A stretch of 64,000 nt of DNA from Candidatus Heimdallarchaeota archaeon (lineage in GTDB: Archaea > Asgardarchaeota > Heimdallarchaeia > Heimdallarchaeales > Heimdallarchaeaceae). The first letter of the stretch is position 1. Every line of letters begins with the position of its first letter. The notes under the pieces are model-generated. The model was not told the DNA's origin. It searched no databases and saw nothing but the letters and a program-made list of their open reading frames with translations. Positions 1 through 7,621 of this stretch are shown here, in pieces. The translations under genes and the position numbers were made by a program. The stretch is from the NCBI GenBank assembly GCA_018238545.1, contig JABCTC010000005.1, positions 42,066 through 106,065 of the forward strand, read 5' to 3'.

Positions 1-162
1 AGTTATTGTTCCCATGCCACAACCAATTTCTAAGATGTTTTTTGCTTTGGTTAAATCTATCTTTCTGTAGATTTGGTTGCGAAAAAAAAGGGTCCAAGAA
101 GCTTGACGTTCAAACTGTTCTACTATTTCTGGACCCCAATTAACTCTCGGTTTTTCATTCAT
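1..162 (-). CDS. Class I SAM-dependent methyltransferase, N-terminal part (runs off left edge)
   Basis: An open frame starts at an ATG at 162 and stays open to the window edge, giving 54 residues. Near the end of this stretch is the segment NILEIGCGMGT, the glycine-rich motif I of class I (Rossmann-fold) SAM methyltransferases, preceded by a basic, aromatic N-terminus. The gene lies 22 nt downstream of the radical SAM gene on the same strand, so the two are probably cotranscribed. What it methylates cannot be read from this fragment. Its position suggests it may act in the same pathway as the radical SAM enzyme, which is inference. It is too short to reach the track of full ORFs. Confidence 0.75.
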   Translation of the reverse strand, partial: MNEKPRVNWGPEIVEQFERQASWTLFFRNQIYRKIDLTKAKNILEIGCGMGTIT

Positions 163-184
163 TTGAGACACACATTTGACAATA

Positions 185-1492
185 TTATGAGAAGGATTCT
201 CTACAAACAGTAGTTGGAGCACTATAATTAAGAGGACATCCTCCTCCACAGATTTCCACTTCAGGACAATCAGTGCACTCATCAGGTAGATATTTCATTT
301 TCCTTAAACTCTTAGCAAGCTTGTGGTTCCATATTTTCTTCCATTTTGTGTTCAAGATATGGCCTAGTGGTTCAAAATAACTTTGACATGGAAGAACCAT
401 ACCATCAGGTTCTATTGCCATGGCAATATGAGCTGCTGTGCATTGCTTTAATCCTAACCCTTTTTCAATTGGATTAAAATCGCAGTATCTTGTAGGACTG
501 TACCAGAGGAAACCCATGTCTTTTTCTTCTGCTTTGTTCATTATCCGACTAATAACATCATCCAATGCTTCGACAGAGAGAGTGAAAGCTTCATCTTTTC
601 CGCCTCCTGATTTGATGATACCATTTGCAGCAAAATGGTCTATACCTAGAGAATCGAGGAAATCTATTGTTTTCTCAATATCTTTTATATTGTAAGGAGT
701 TAAGGTTGTATTTGTTAAGATGTACACTGGAGTAGGAACGATGTTTTTTATTCCTTGAACAGTTTCTTTCCAAGCTCCTTTGAAACCGCAAAGTTCATCA
801 TGAAGCTTCTCATCGTGACTCTCGATTGTGATTTGGAAATGATCTATTCCAGCAGTAACTAGTTTGTCTACAAATTTCTTATCCTTAAACATCCTACCAT
901 TCGAGATTATACCAGTAATAATTCCCAAATCTTCAGCATAAGCTACTAACTCTGGTAAATCCTTTCTTAATGTAGGTTCCCCACCAGTAAAAGTTACATG
1001 AGGAATACCAATTTCCCACAGATTGTCTAGTACTTGTTTCCATTCGTCTGTAGTCAATTCAATGATTTCTCTCTTATGTTCGACATAACATTTAGTGCAT
1101 TTATTATTGCATCTGTAGGTTAAGGCTAAATCCATACGTAAAGGAGCAGAGAAAGGAGTTTCTAGTAAAGAACTGATGTCTTGAGATAAGTGTTGCACAG
1201 GATCGATATCGGGTTTTGTTAAGAGATCCATTATTGATGTCTTGAAATCTACTAAGTCGTTCATCAGTTGAATCTCATCTACACGATATTTTCTTTTAAC
1301 TTCGGATACAATTTCCTCATTGGTTTTCCCTTCAATTATTCGAGAAGCAAAATCTGTTGCAGTTCTGTTTAAATGAAAAATTCTTGTAGCATTTACCAAG
1401 AGTAAACTATTACCCTTTTTCTCTTTCCTTAAATGCATTCTTGCAAAAGTATCTAAATTCCTTATATGGGACATTTTCTTTTCTCGCATCAT
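185..1492 (-). CDS. PqqD-like domain / radical SAM / SPASM peptide-modifying enzyme
   Basis: About 435 residues. The N-terminus (roughly residues 30-95) resembles a PqqD/RRE-like peptide-binding domain. The radical SAM cluster motif CxxxCxxC (C-NNK-C-TK-C) follows at about residues 128-135, then a GGEPTLR motif. The C-terminus is a SPASM domain with seven Cys, including a CxxC pair and CGGGC, expected to hold auxiliary Fe-S clusters. Enzymes of this layout modify ribosomally made peptides or proteins. I chose the ATG at 1492: it overlaps the stop of the upstream gene as ATGA and has GGAGGT 5-6 nt before it. The open frame extends further upstream, but that part is only the antisense-frame reading of the upstream gene's Cys-Ala repeat. 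The likely substrate is the upstream gene's C-terminal tail (inference). Confidence 0.88.
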   Translation of the reverse strand: MMREKKMSHIRNLDTFARMHLRKEKKGNSLLLVNATRIFHLNRTATDFASRIIEGKTNEEIVSEVKRKYRVDEIQLMNDLVDFKTSIMDLLTKPDIDPVQHLSQDISSLLETPFSAPLRMDLALTYRCNNKCTKCYVEHKREIIELTTDEWKQVLDNLWEIGIPHVTFTGGEPTLRKDLPELVAYAEDLGIITGIISNGRMFKDKKFVDKLVTAGIDHFQITIESHDEKLHDELCGFKGAWKETVQGIKNIVPTPVYILTNTTLTPYNIKDIEKTIDFLDSLGIDHFAANGIIKSGGGKDEAFTLSVEALDDVISRIMNKAEEKDMGFLWYSPTRYCDFNPIEKGLGLKQCTAAHIAMAIEPDGMVLPCQSYFEPLGHILNTKWKKIWNHKLAKSLRKMKYLPDECTDCPEVEICGGGCPLNYSAPTTVCRESFS

Positions 1493-3168
1493 CTTCCACC
1501 TCCGGCACAGGCACAGGCACAAGCACAGGCACAAGCACATCCTCCGCCACCACCACCACTTCGACCACTGCTTCTGGAAACAGGGGGACGAGTAGCTTTT
1601 TGTAAAGATTTTGTGAAGGTTTGTGGTTTTGCTATGACTCCTGATTGGAGACTGCTAATTGGACCAACATGAGTTGATCCACTGTGGTGTTGAATCCTGA
1701 AGAATGATCTAGAAGCAGACCGTGTATATGAACGTCCTGTATAGAAATAGTAATTTCGGACATACCAATGTGGATAGTAGTAACCATCTCCTCGTCTTTC
1801 AAGACGTTCTTCATATCCTTCATCAACCATAATCCAAAGAAATGCATCTTTGAGTTCAGGAGTAGTTTTCTTCATCTCCTCCCATGATTTATCGATAATT
1901 TCCTCATAATGCTTCTTTGTTCTTCTAACGGAGTAACCTTTCATCTTTTTCGAAACACCTTTAATACGTATTATGAGAGCTTTTTTCAATTCAGTTTGGT
2001 GAACTGGTTCTCGAGGGATAGCACCAGAACTAGCACCTTTTTTCCATTTTATATCTTCCTTATTTCTTCGTCTAATACCCGCTATAATGCTTTGTTGATA
2101 TTTAGGAAGCTGAGTAATTACTTGAGAACTAGCAACCACTTGAAACCTTAAAACGGGTTTTGTGGTCTCAATCTCCAAATAACCTAATTTCATCATTTCA
2201 AATAATATCAACGTTGCAACTTGAGCTAATGGTCTTTGTAATAGTATTGCAACTTGTGAGGGAGTTAAATCCTTCTTCACACCCCCACCTAGAGTTGTTA
2301 CTATTGGTGGAAGGTATTCCTTGCTCTTTCTTCTTTTCCTCAATAAGTAAAATATTACAATCACGGCCACTATAGCAAAGAAAATAATTATGTCTCTGTT
2401 GTTATATAGGGTTAAACTCCAGAAAACACTATGTACTTTCACATATTCCTCCGGAAGACCAACAGCTGACATGTATCCTTGGGAAGGAGAGCCAATTTTA
2501 TTAAATTCAATATAAGGTCCATCTGAAGATGAAGCTACAGATGTTGCATCACTAGGTTCAGCATGTAAAACATTCCAATCTGAAGAAGTTTGTCTTACTT
2601 TTGTTTCATCAATGTCAGTCAAAATTTCTGGAAAATAATATCTTACTCTTCTTTCAGTTGTGCCACTTGCAAAAGAACCATCATACCAAGTTTGGAGAAA
2701 AACTACGGATGCAAAACCCTCTACACTGTCAGGATATACCATTGCAGGATTGTGACAAAAGACTTCTAAAACACCAAATTCTCCAGGATCAATTTGACTA
2801 GCACCAAGCCAAATTTCAACACCGATTTCTATATACTCGCTTTTTTTGATTTTTGAACTAGCTATCTCTAAACCGTTCAATTTCGCGGTAACAGAGGATA
2901 ACTCATAGTGATCATTTGGAAACCCAACATCAATTACATCTATTGAACTATAACCAGGAATACAATAGAATTCCATCTCATAATATATATCAATTGAACC
3001 ATCTTCTAAAATGTGAATATCTGTATACATATAAGGAATTTCAAAACCATAAACAGCATCTAATGTTGTTAATCCGTCATCGAAATCACTCGCTAAACTA
3101 GCACCAGAAACGATAAAAATCGATATGAACAAAGAACAACTCACAAATAATAATAACCTTGATCTCAA
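1489..3168 (-). CDS. DUF2207-type membrane protein with C-terminal Gly6-(Cys-Ala)6-GGGR tail
   Basis: 559 residues starting at TTG (3168) with GGGGAG upstream. Layout: signal peptide 1-26; extracellular beta-rich domain to about 255; one membrane segment at about 258-277; a cytosolic part beginning with a winged-helix-like DUF2207 segment (DLTPSQVAILLQRP...); a Ser/Arg-rich linker; then the extreme C-terminus of six Gly, six Cys-Ala pairs and GGGR. All six Cys codons are TGT, with GCT and GCC mixed for Ala. DUF2207 proteins often end in Gly/Cys-rich low-complexity tails, and here the next gene, overlapping by ATGA, is a PqqD/radical SAM/SPASM enzyme. The tail is therefore a good candidate for radical SAM modification, on the cytosolic side of the membrane. 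Cellular role unknown. Confidence 0.85.
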   Translation of the reverse strand: MRSRLLLFVSCSLFISIFIVSGASLASDFDDGLTTLDAVYGFEIPYMYTDIHILEDGSIDIYYEMEFYCIPGYSSIDVIDVGFPNDHYELSSVTAKLNGLEIASSKIKKSEYIEIGVEIWLGASQIDPGEFGVLEVFCHNPAMVYPDSVEGFASVVFLQTWYDGSFASGTTERRVRYYFPEILTDIDETKVRQTSSDWNVLHAEPSDATSVASSSDGPYIEFNKIGSPSQGYMSAVGLPEEYVKVHSVFWSLTLYNNRDIIIFFAIVAVIVIFYLLRKRRKSKEYLPPIVTTLGGGVKKDLTPSQVAILLQRPLAQVATLILFEMMKLGYLEIETTKPVLRFQVVASSQVITQLPKYQQSIIAGIRRRNKEDIKWKKGASSGAIPREPVHQTELKKALIIRIKGVSKKMKGYSVRRTKKHYEEIIDKSWEEMKKTTPELKDAFLWIMVDEGYEERLERRGDGYYYPHWYVRNYYFYTGRSYTRSASRSFFRIQHHSGSTHVGPISSLQSGVIAKPQTFTKSLQKATRPPVSRSSGRSGGGGGGCACACACACACAGGGR

Positions 3169-3196
3169 ATTTTTTGCTCCCCAATTATTCTGTTAA

Positions 3197-3210
3197 AGTA
3201 TATCTTTAAT
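3197..3210 (-). promoter_or_regulatory. Candidate TATA region for the DUF2207/radical SAM cassette
   Basis: Read on the minus strand, an AT-rich stretch (AAAGATATACTTTA) lies about 30-40 nt before the TTG start. That is the right place for an archaeal TATA element with transcription starting shortly before the GGGGAG ribosome-binding site. This is a visual call only. Confidence 0.3.
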
Positions 3211-3325
3211 ATGTCAAATCATTGAATAAACTAATAATTAAAGTTATTGTATTAAATTTTCCAAGCTAAAATTCTATCACTAGTTGGCAAGATTTATTAC
3301 AAGGATTACTTTCTGTTCCAATAGC

Positions 3326-3679
3326 ATGACCTCTGAAGGATTCCAAAAGATAATGCGAGTTATTTGGGAACAAACAAAGCCCTTACTGAGATTTTTACTA
3401 ACAGTGACAGTCATAATGTCAATAGCAATTATAATTATGCTATTTGTTTGGGGTTTTGATTTTCAAGATGATGCATTTCTCGTACTAGTTATAGCTGATA
3501 TCTCTATTCTCATAATTTTTGTTGTTGGATTAATCATTGTTGGAGTTAGACACGTGTTTACTGATTTAACAAAGGGTGATGAAGTTCCATGTAGGTTCTG
3601 CGGAGAGGATATAACAGGTGGGAGTAACATTTGCACAAACTGTGGCAAGGACAATAGAAAGTTCACAGATTCAACATAA
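3326..3679 (+). CDS. Small membrane protein with C-terminal zinc ribbon
   Basis: 117 residues from the ATG at 3326; an upstream TTG at 3284 would add 14 residues that look non-coding. Two hydrophobic segments (around residues 20-45 and 52-75) are followed by a cytosolic zinc-ribbon with CRFC and CTNC pairs. Membrane proteins with a terminal zinc ribbon are abundant in Asgard and other archaea and mostly have no known function. It is transcribed divergently from the DUF2207 gene and shares the 3169-3325 intergenic region with it. No function is assigned. Confidence 0.7.
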   Translation: MTSEGFQKIMRVIWEQTKPLLRFLLTVTVIMSIAIIIMLFVWGFDFQDDAFLVLVIADISILIIFVVGLIIVGVRHVFTDLTKGDEVPCRFCGEDITGGSNICTNCGKDNRKFTDST

Positions 3680-3752
3680 GCGTTTCTTAATCATGGAGAA
3701 TTTAATAAGAGTACAAAATAAATTAAACAAAAACCAGAAACTAAGAAGGACA

Positions 3753-4670
3753 TTATTTCTTTTTTACAGTTCTTTCTCCTTTTACTAATTTCTTTTTGCC
3801 TTTTTTCGCTGCTGGTTTTTTCTTGATTTTATAAATAATCCTTTGAATATCTTTCTGTACCTCAATTTCTATCTTGATCCCACTACTTTTTGTTCTTTGT
3901 TGCCATTGATAATTGAGCAAATCAATATACTCTTTTTCAGTCATTTTCTTGACAACTGTCAATGATTCTAATGCTTCAAGTTCTCTAAATCCATCAAAAA
4001 TAACCTCGTAATCGTCAGTTTTTTTCATAATTACTCCTTTCCACCCTTCTACATTTGCGCCCATAACCGCTATATAGGAGATATATTTGAAGGGACCTTC
4101 AAGAAAACCAAACAAAGTATCAACTTCTTCGATAAACTCTGCTTTATCATTAAACAACATTTTGGCTTTCTGTTTTCCACTATCGTCCTTTATTTTCATA
4201 TACATTTTATTTATAAGAGCAACTTTTCTCACTGCTGACATAAATCCTTTCCATTTTTCATCCAGCCTTGGAATCTCAGTTCTTTTTCTTCTGGTTTCCC
4301 CATATATTGGCACAGTCATGGTATTAATTCTAGAAAGCACTAATTTTTGAAATTCGTTTCTTGGGTGTTTTAGAGTCCAAGTAATGTCCATACTTTCAGT
4401 TGGAGAGGTTCTAGTTGAACTATGAATGAGAATTCTGCCGTCTTCAAGTTTTTTGATAAAACGAGGATAAACCCTAAACCTCGCCATCGTGTTATGGAAA
4501 TTTGCTGTAATCATACTAAGGAAAGCCTGAATTACACCTTCCAAACCATCTCCCTCAAGCAACGTTTCAAGCTCCCATTGCCTTCTTTCATTTACCACGG
4601 CTTCAAGAGATAACAGAAACTGGTTGATAAATTCAAGTTCATTTTCTGAAATATTAACTGTTTGAACCAT
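3753..4670 (-). CDS. Hypothetical protein with Lys-rich C-terminus
   Basis: 305 residues from ATG 4670. No signal peptide or membrane segment is visible. The body is mixed alpha/beta, and residues about 275-305 form a strongly basic tail (PAAKKGKKK..., ending KKK), which could bind nucleic acid or an acidic membrane surface. I do not recognise the family. It sits directly downstream of the TnpB element on the same strand, with about 125 nt between them that hold the TnpB 3' hairpin, so it is probably an independent chromosomal gene rather than part of the element. Confidence 0.7.
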   Translation of the reverse strand: MVQTVNISENELEFINQFLLSLEAVVNERRQWELETLLEGDGLEGVIQAFLSMITANFHNTMARFRVYPRFIKKLEDGRILIHSSTRTSPTESMDITWTLKHPRNEFQKLVLSRINTMTVPIYGETRRKRTEIPRLDEKWKGFMSAVRKVALINKMYMKIKDDSGKQKAKMLFNDKAEFIEEVDTLFGFLEGPFKYISYIAVMGANVEGWKGVIMKKTDDYEVIFDGFRELEALESLTVVKKMTEKEYIDLLNYQWQQRTKSSGIKIEIEVQKDIQRIIYKIKKKPAAKKGKKKLVKGERTVKKK

Positions 4671-4730
4671 AAGGATCAGCAGAGTATAGTGATATATTCA
4701 CGTTCTCACATTACTTATATCTATTTTTGC

Positions 4731-4760
4731 ATTTATGATGTTCATTTGTCTTCTTGTCTT
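4731..4760. repeat. Left copy of imperfect inverted repeat flanking tnpB
   Basis: The reverse complement of this stretch (AAGACAAGAAGACAAATG core) resembles 6129-6160 (AAGACAAAAAGACAAAGC core), with further weaker similarity outward (CATCATAA against TCATAATA). A 9-bp direct repeat, AGACAAAGC, also occurs at 4764-4772 and 6138-6146. These may mark the ends of the TnpB element, although IS200/IS605-type elements normally lack terminal inverted repeats, so chance similarity in AT-rich DNA is possible. Confidence 0.35.
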
Positions 4761-4769
4761 ATTAGACAA

Positions 4770-4796
4770 AGCTAAGTACATGTCGTGCTTAGAGCT
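4770..4796 (-). ncRNA. Hairpin at the 3' end of tnpB, candidate end of an omega-RNA / right-end structure
   Basis: AGCTAAG (4770-4776) can pair with CTTAGAGCT (4788-4796) around an 11-nt loop, with a two-nucleotide bulge. It overlaps the last base of the tnpB stop region. Subterminal hairpins and a guide RNA made from the tnpB 3' end are known for IS200/IS605-type elements. That this hairpin belongs to such an RNA is inference. Confidence 0.35.
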
Positions 4797-6055
4797 CATG
4801 ATATAGGGCGAAGATACTCTATACTCACTCTGAGTGGATACATCACGTATCCTCCTATCCCGTTCACCCTGCGTTTAGGCAAGGCTTTCGGATCGCTTTT
4901 TATCAATATATTATATGCAGCGTTAACATCAGCATTGATCAAATAGCCAGTAGCAGAACGGAACAACCCTCGGCGAACCCTTTTCCCCTTGTACTTCTTA
5001 CGATAACGGGGAAATTCATTATCCAGGAAACTGCTCTTGGAGGTGTATTGTTCAGGAATCGTCTCCACCTTTATCCCTTGCTCAGCTCCTTTATATTTTA
5101 GCATATCGATGATTTTCAAGTAAGGGATGGTGACGAACATCTGGGTGGTCTTTTTCCAGAAATGGAGATTCTGTTTCCATAGCTCATTGTAGCCTATGAT
5201 CACTTCATGGAGCCCTCGTTCGACCCACAAGTCTACCAGATACTTGGTTAATTTGTGGATAGCATCATTCAGTTTCCTTCTCCACTTTTCTTTGAGTTTG
5301 TAGTAAGCTGGGCCATACTTGAGTCTGTTCTTATTTTGCAAATGCTTTCTCTGCTGCTGACTATACTGTAGTTGTAATTTCTTCTGTTCTTTCAAATAAT
5401 ATTGTGTAATGGATTTTATGCCTTTCCCTGCATCTTTGATAACAATCGGTCTTCCTCCGAGGTTATCTACGAAAGTGGCAAGGTTGTCCATCCCTAACTC
5501 TATCGCTCCTTTTCTGATTATTTTCTTCTTGAGATTGGGTATACTCTTGAGATAAACAAGTTCAAGGGCATAGTGAGTTCTCCTTGGAATGATTCTTACT
5601 TCTCTTAACTCCGCTTGAGCTGTCAGTCTTGTCTTGCAGGTGTACTTCACTTTCTTAGGTAGCACCAACCATCCATTTACTATCTTCGCTTGTTGATTGG
5701 TGAAGATGGCTACCACTTCGCCATCCTTCTTCTTGTAGTTAGGTGGATTAGGCATGGCAAAAAACAATGTTGGGTTCCTCTTCCACTCTTGTTTCGCTTG
5801 GAAATAGCTCTTCCAACATCTAGAAAGAAGCTTGAGCGTCTGTTGGGCAACATGGGCGGGAAGAACACGATAGCACTCCTCCAGTTTCAACTGTTTGTCA
5901 AGACCGTAGTAAAAGAGAAGTTTGCTTGTTTGCTTCAAAGAAGTTTTTATTAGAAAATTTGCCCGATTATAGAGATTTTTAGCTTGATGACAGATTCTGC
6001 TAAGTGCTGGATGATACACCACTTCTATACGTTCTGCACGCAGTACCTTTGCCAT
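4796..6055 (-). CDS. tnpB: TnpB (IS200/IS605/IS1341-type RNA-guided nuclease), stand-alone
   Basis: 419 residues from ATG 6055. The RuvC-like fold is recognisable: first Asp in ELGMDNLATF (D190), the subtype signature YTSKSSFLDNE (338-347), RRGLF (361-365), and the last Asp in INADVNAAYN (D376). The usual zinc-finger Cys pairs of classic TnpB are absent, as is typical of the SFLD subtype. At the position of the second catalytic acid the sequence reads VIIGYNELWK, with Gly where Glu is common; the nearest conserved acid is E335 in IPEQYTSK. No TnpA transposase is adjacent. The gene is less AT-rich than its neighbours, which suggests recent arrival. TnpB proteins cut DNA next to a short target motif using an omega-RNA from the element's end. 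Confidence 0.93.
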   Translation of the reverse strand: MAKVLRAERIEVVYHPALSRICHQAKNLYNRANFLIKTSLKQTSKLLFYYGLDKQLKLEECYRVLPAHVAQQTLKLLSRCWKSYFQAKQEWKRNPTLFFAMPNPPNYKKKDGEVVAIFTNQQAKIVNGWLVLPKKVKYTCKTRLTAQAELREVRIIPRRTHYALELVYLKSIPNLKKKIIRKGAIELGMDNLATFVDNLGGRPIVIKDAGKGIKSITQYYLKEQKKLQLQYSQQQRKHLQNKNRLKYGPAYYKLKEKWRRKLNDAIHKLTKYLVDLWVERGLHEVIIGYNELWKQNLHFWKKTTQMFVTIPYLKIIDMLKYKGAEQGIKVETIPEQYTSKSSFLDNEFPRYRKKYKGKRVRRGLFRSATGYLINADVNAAYNILIKSDPKALPKRRVNGIGGYVMYPLRVSIEYLRPIS

Positions 6056-6128
6056 CCTTCGTTGACCTAGAGTTCACTATAAAAACACCCGTACTATCAC
6101 TAAAATTTTTCTAGATTTACAACTTAAC

Positions 6129-6160
6129 AAGACAAAAAGACAAAGCATATTCATAATAAT
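6129..6160. repeat. Right copy of imperfect inverted repeat flanking tnpB
   Basis: Partner of 4731-4760 (see that entry). It lies about 75 nt upstream of the tnpB start and may mark the left (5') boundary of the element. The similarity is imperfect and AT-rich. Confidence 0.35.
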
Positions 6161-6195
6161 GAAGTAAAAGCGAAAAAGATGAATGTTGAATTAGT

Positions 6196-6963
6196 TTAGA
6201 AGAACAGATATTCATCGTCTTTAGACTTTTTCTTGGCTTTTCTTCTTCTTCGCTTTTTCTTTTGAGATTTCTCCAATTCCTCCCTAACCAGCTCTAATAT
6301 CGGTTCTTTGATGCCTAAATCCTCGTCAAGGGTTTCCGCAATCTTACTCATTGTCTGATAAATTAGCAATCTCATTTTATTTTTTGTTTCCCTTCTATAT
6401 ACACGTTTTAGTGTTTCCAAAGATTCTGAGTCAGCATAATTAGGTATAATATTCAGAGACATTTGAATTGGGGAAGCAGATTTTTCATTCTGTATTACTT
6501 CAAGTAATAAGTCTTTTATTTCATCTTTTTTTAGTTTTCCTCGATCATGCAATTTACGAATTGCCATTGAACGAACAATTTCATTTTCATCTTCTTTTGA
6601 TATTCTACTCAGAAAACCTTCAATTTTTGGAGATGACATATATCCGATTGCTTCAATCAACACAAGTTTAACGCTATTTTCTCTTTCGTATGCATAAAAT
6701 TCCATTAGTTTTTGTGCAATTTCTTTCTTCTTTGTATCCTTCAAAATAAGAATGGCTTTAATTCGTACCCTCTCATATTTCTCCTTCTCAACAACTTTGA
6801 TGAGAAATTCCATGTTATTCTTATCTATTTCTTTCTCCGATATCGAAATGAGTTCTTTCAACTTCGTCACATCAGGTGAGTTGTTGAATTTTTTCAGTCT
6901 CTGCTCCAATTTCGAATCCATTGTAGTTCTAGTAAATACATTCCTTCTTTTAAGGTTGCTCAA
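6196..6963 (-). CDS. HEAT-repeat protein with basic C-terminal tail
   Basis: 255 residues if the TTG at 6963 is used; an ATG at 6921 (MDSKLEQ...) would give 241 residues and is equally possible because neither has a clear ribosome-binding site. The body consists of paired helices with HEAT/PBS-lyase-like spacing (for example RVRIKAILILKD, SVKLVLIEAIGY, IVRSMAIRKLHD). Such repeats form a curved helical scaffold for protein binding. The last 25 residues are Lys/Arg-rich and end DDEYLFF. No enzymatic motif is visible. The start region is divergent with the next plus-strand gene, sharing about 45 nt. Confidence 0.75.
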   Translation of the reverse strand: MSNLKRRNVFTRTTMDSKLEQRLKKFNNSPDVTKLKELISISEKEIDKNNMEFLIKVVEKEKYERVRIKAILILKDTKKKEIAQKLMEFYAYERENSVKLVLIEAIGYMSSPKIEGFLSRISKEDENEIVRSMAIRKLHDRGKLKKDEIKDLLLEVIQNEKSASPIQMSLNIIPNYADSESLETLKRVYRRETKNKMRLLIYQTMSKIAETLDEDLGIKEPILELVREELEKSQKKKRRRRKAKKKSKDDEYLFF

Positions 6964-7008
6964 TTTTTGAGGTTTTTATAAGATTATGAAGAGATATTAT
7001 GAAGACAG

Positions 7009-7563
7009 TTGACTACAATACTAGACGAAAATAAACAGGAGCTTGAAGGTTATGCCATTGTTTATTTTGCCGATAGTGGCTTTGAGTTATTTGCATCCAG
7101 TCTAGATAATCCTAAATTAGACATTACATTGACAAATTATCCTACATTGATGGGGATGATGCAAAATCAAAAAATCGAAGGCTTAGCTTCCTCAAAAATC
7201 AATAATAACACTTTTCTTTTTGCTTATGCTTTGAACTTAAAAAACTTAAATGCAAGAGATTCCCGTTTGAAGCATGAAACAGTGACAATAGTCAATTTTG
7301 TAGTCTCACGAGAATTATACAAAGAACTTATCGTAAACTTTGATGATTTTGAACAATTCTTGGAATCCTATTTTCAACCTATCAGGTTTCTTTTTGATCT
7401 TTATGCAGTCGACTTTACTAAAGTAATACCTATATTTCAAGAAAGGCAGCGCATAATAGAAAAAACTAGAAAAAGAAACAATGGAGAAGGAGAAAACTCT
7501 TTAGCTACGGAATTTAACAATTGGTTGAAATCAGCAGACTTTTCCAAAGAAAAAAATAAGTAA
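7009..7563 (+). CDS. Hypothetical protein, possible longin-like N-terminal domain
   Basis: 184 residues from TTG 7009; the nearby ATGs at 6986 and 6999 are in other frames that close quickly. Residues 12-125 alternate beta strands and helices in an order (GYAIVYFADSGFELFAS, then a helix, three strands, then a long helix ending EQFLESYF) that recalls longin/roadblock-like small-GTPase partner domains, which are expanded in Asgard archaea. This is a fold impression, not a family match. The C-terminus is charged, helical and lacks a membrane segment. Confidence 0.6.
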   Translation: MTTILDENKQELEGYAIVYFADSGFELFASSLDNPKLDITLTNYPTLMGMMQNQKIEGLASSKINNNTFLFAYALNLKNLNARDSRLKHETVTIVNFVVSRELYKELIVNFDDFEQFLESYFQPIRFLFDLYAVDFTKVIPIFQERQRIIEKTRKRNNGEGENSLATEFNNWLKSADFSKEKNK

Positions 7564-7621
7564 CAAGCATATAGTATTTTTTTTATATCACATATTCCCC
7601 TGTTCTTTTAAGTGAGATTTA

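Noticed and set aside
1493..1540. N-terminal extension of the radical SAM protein rich in alternating Cys and Leu
   Set aside because: It is the other-frame reading of the Cys-Ala tail of the upstream gene; the ATGA overlap with GGAGGT marks the real start at 1492.
1466..1672. Plus-strand open frame with Ala-Gln and poly-Pro runs
   Set aside because: It is the antisense of the Gly/Cys-Ala tail; low-complexity coding sequence opens the opposite strand.
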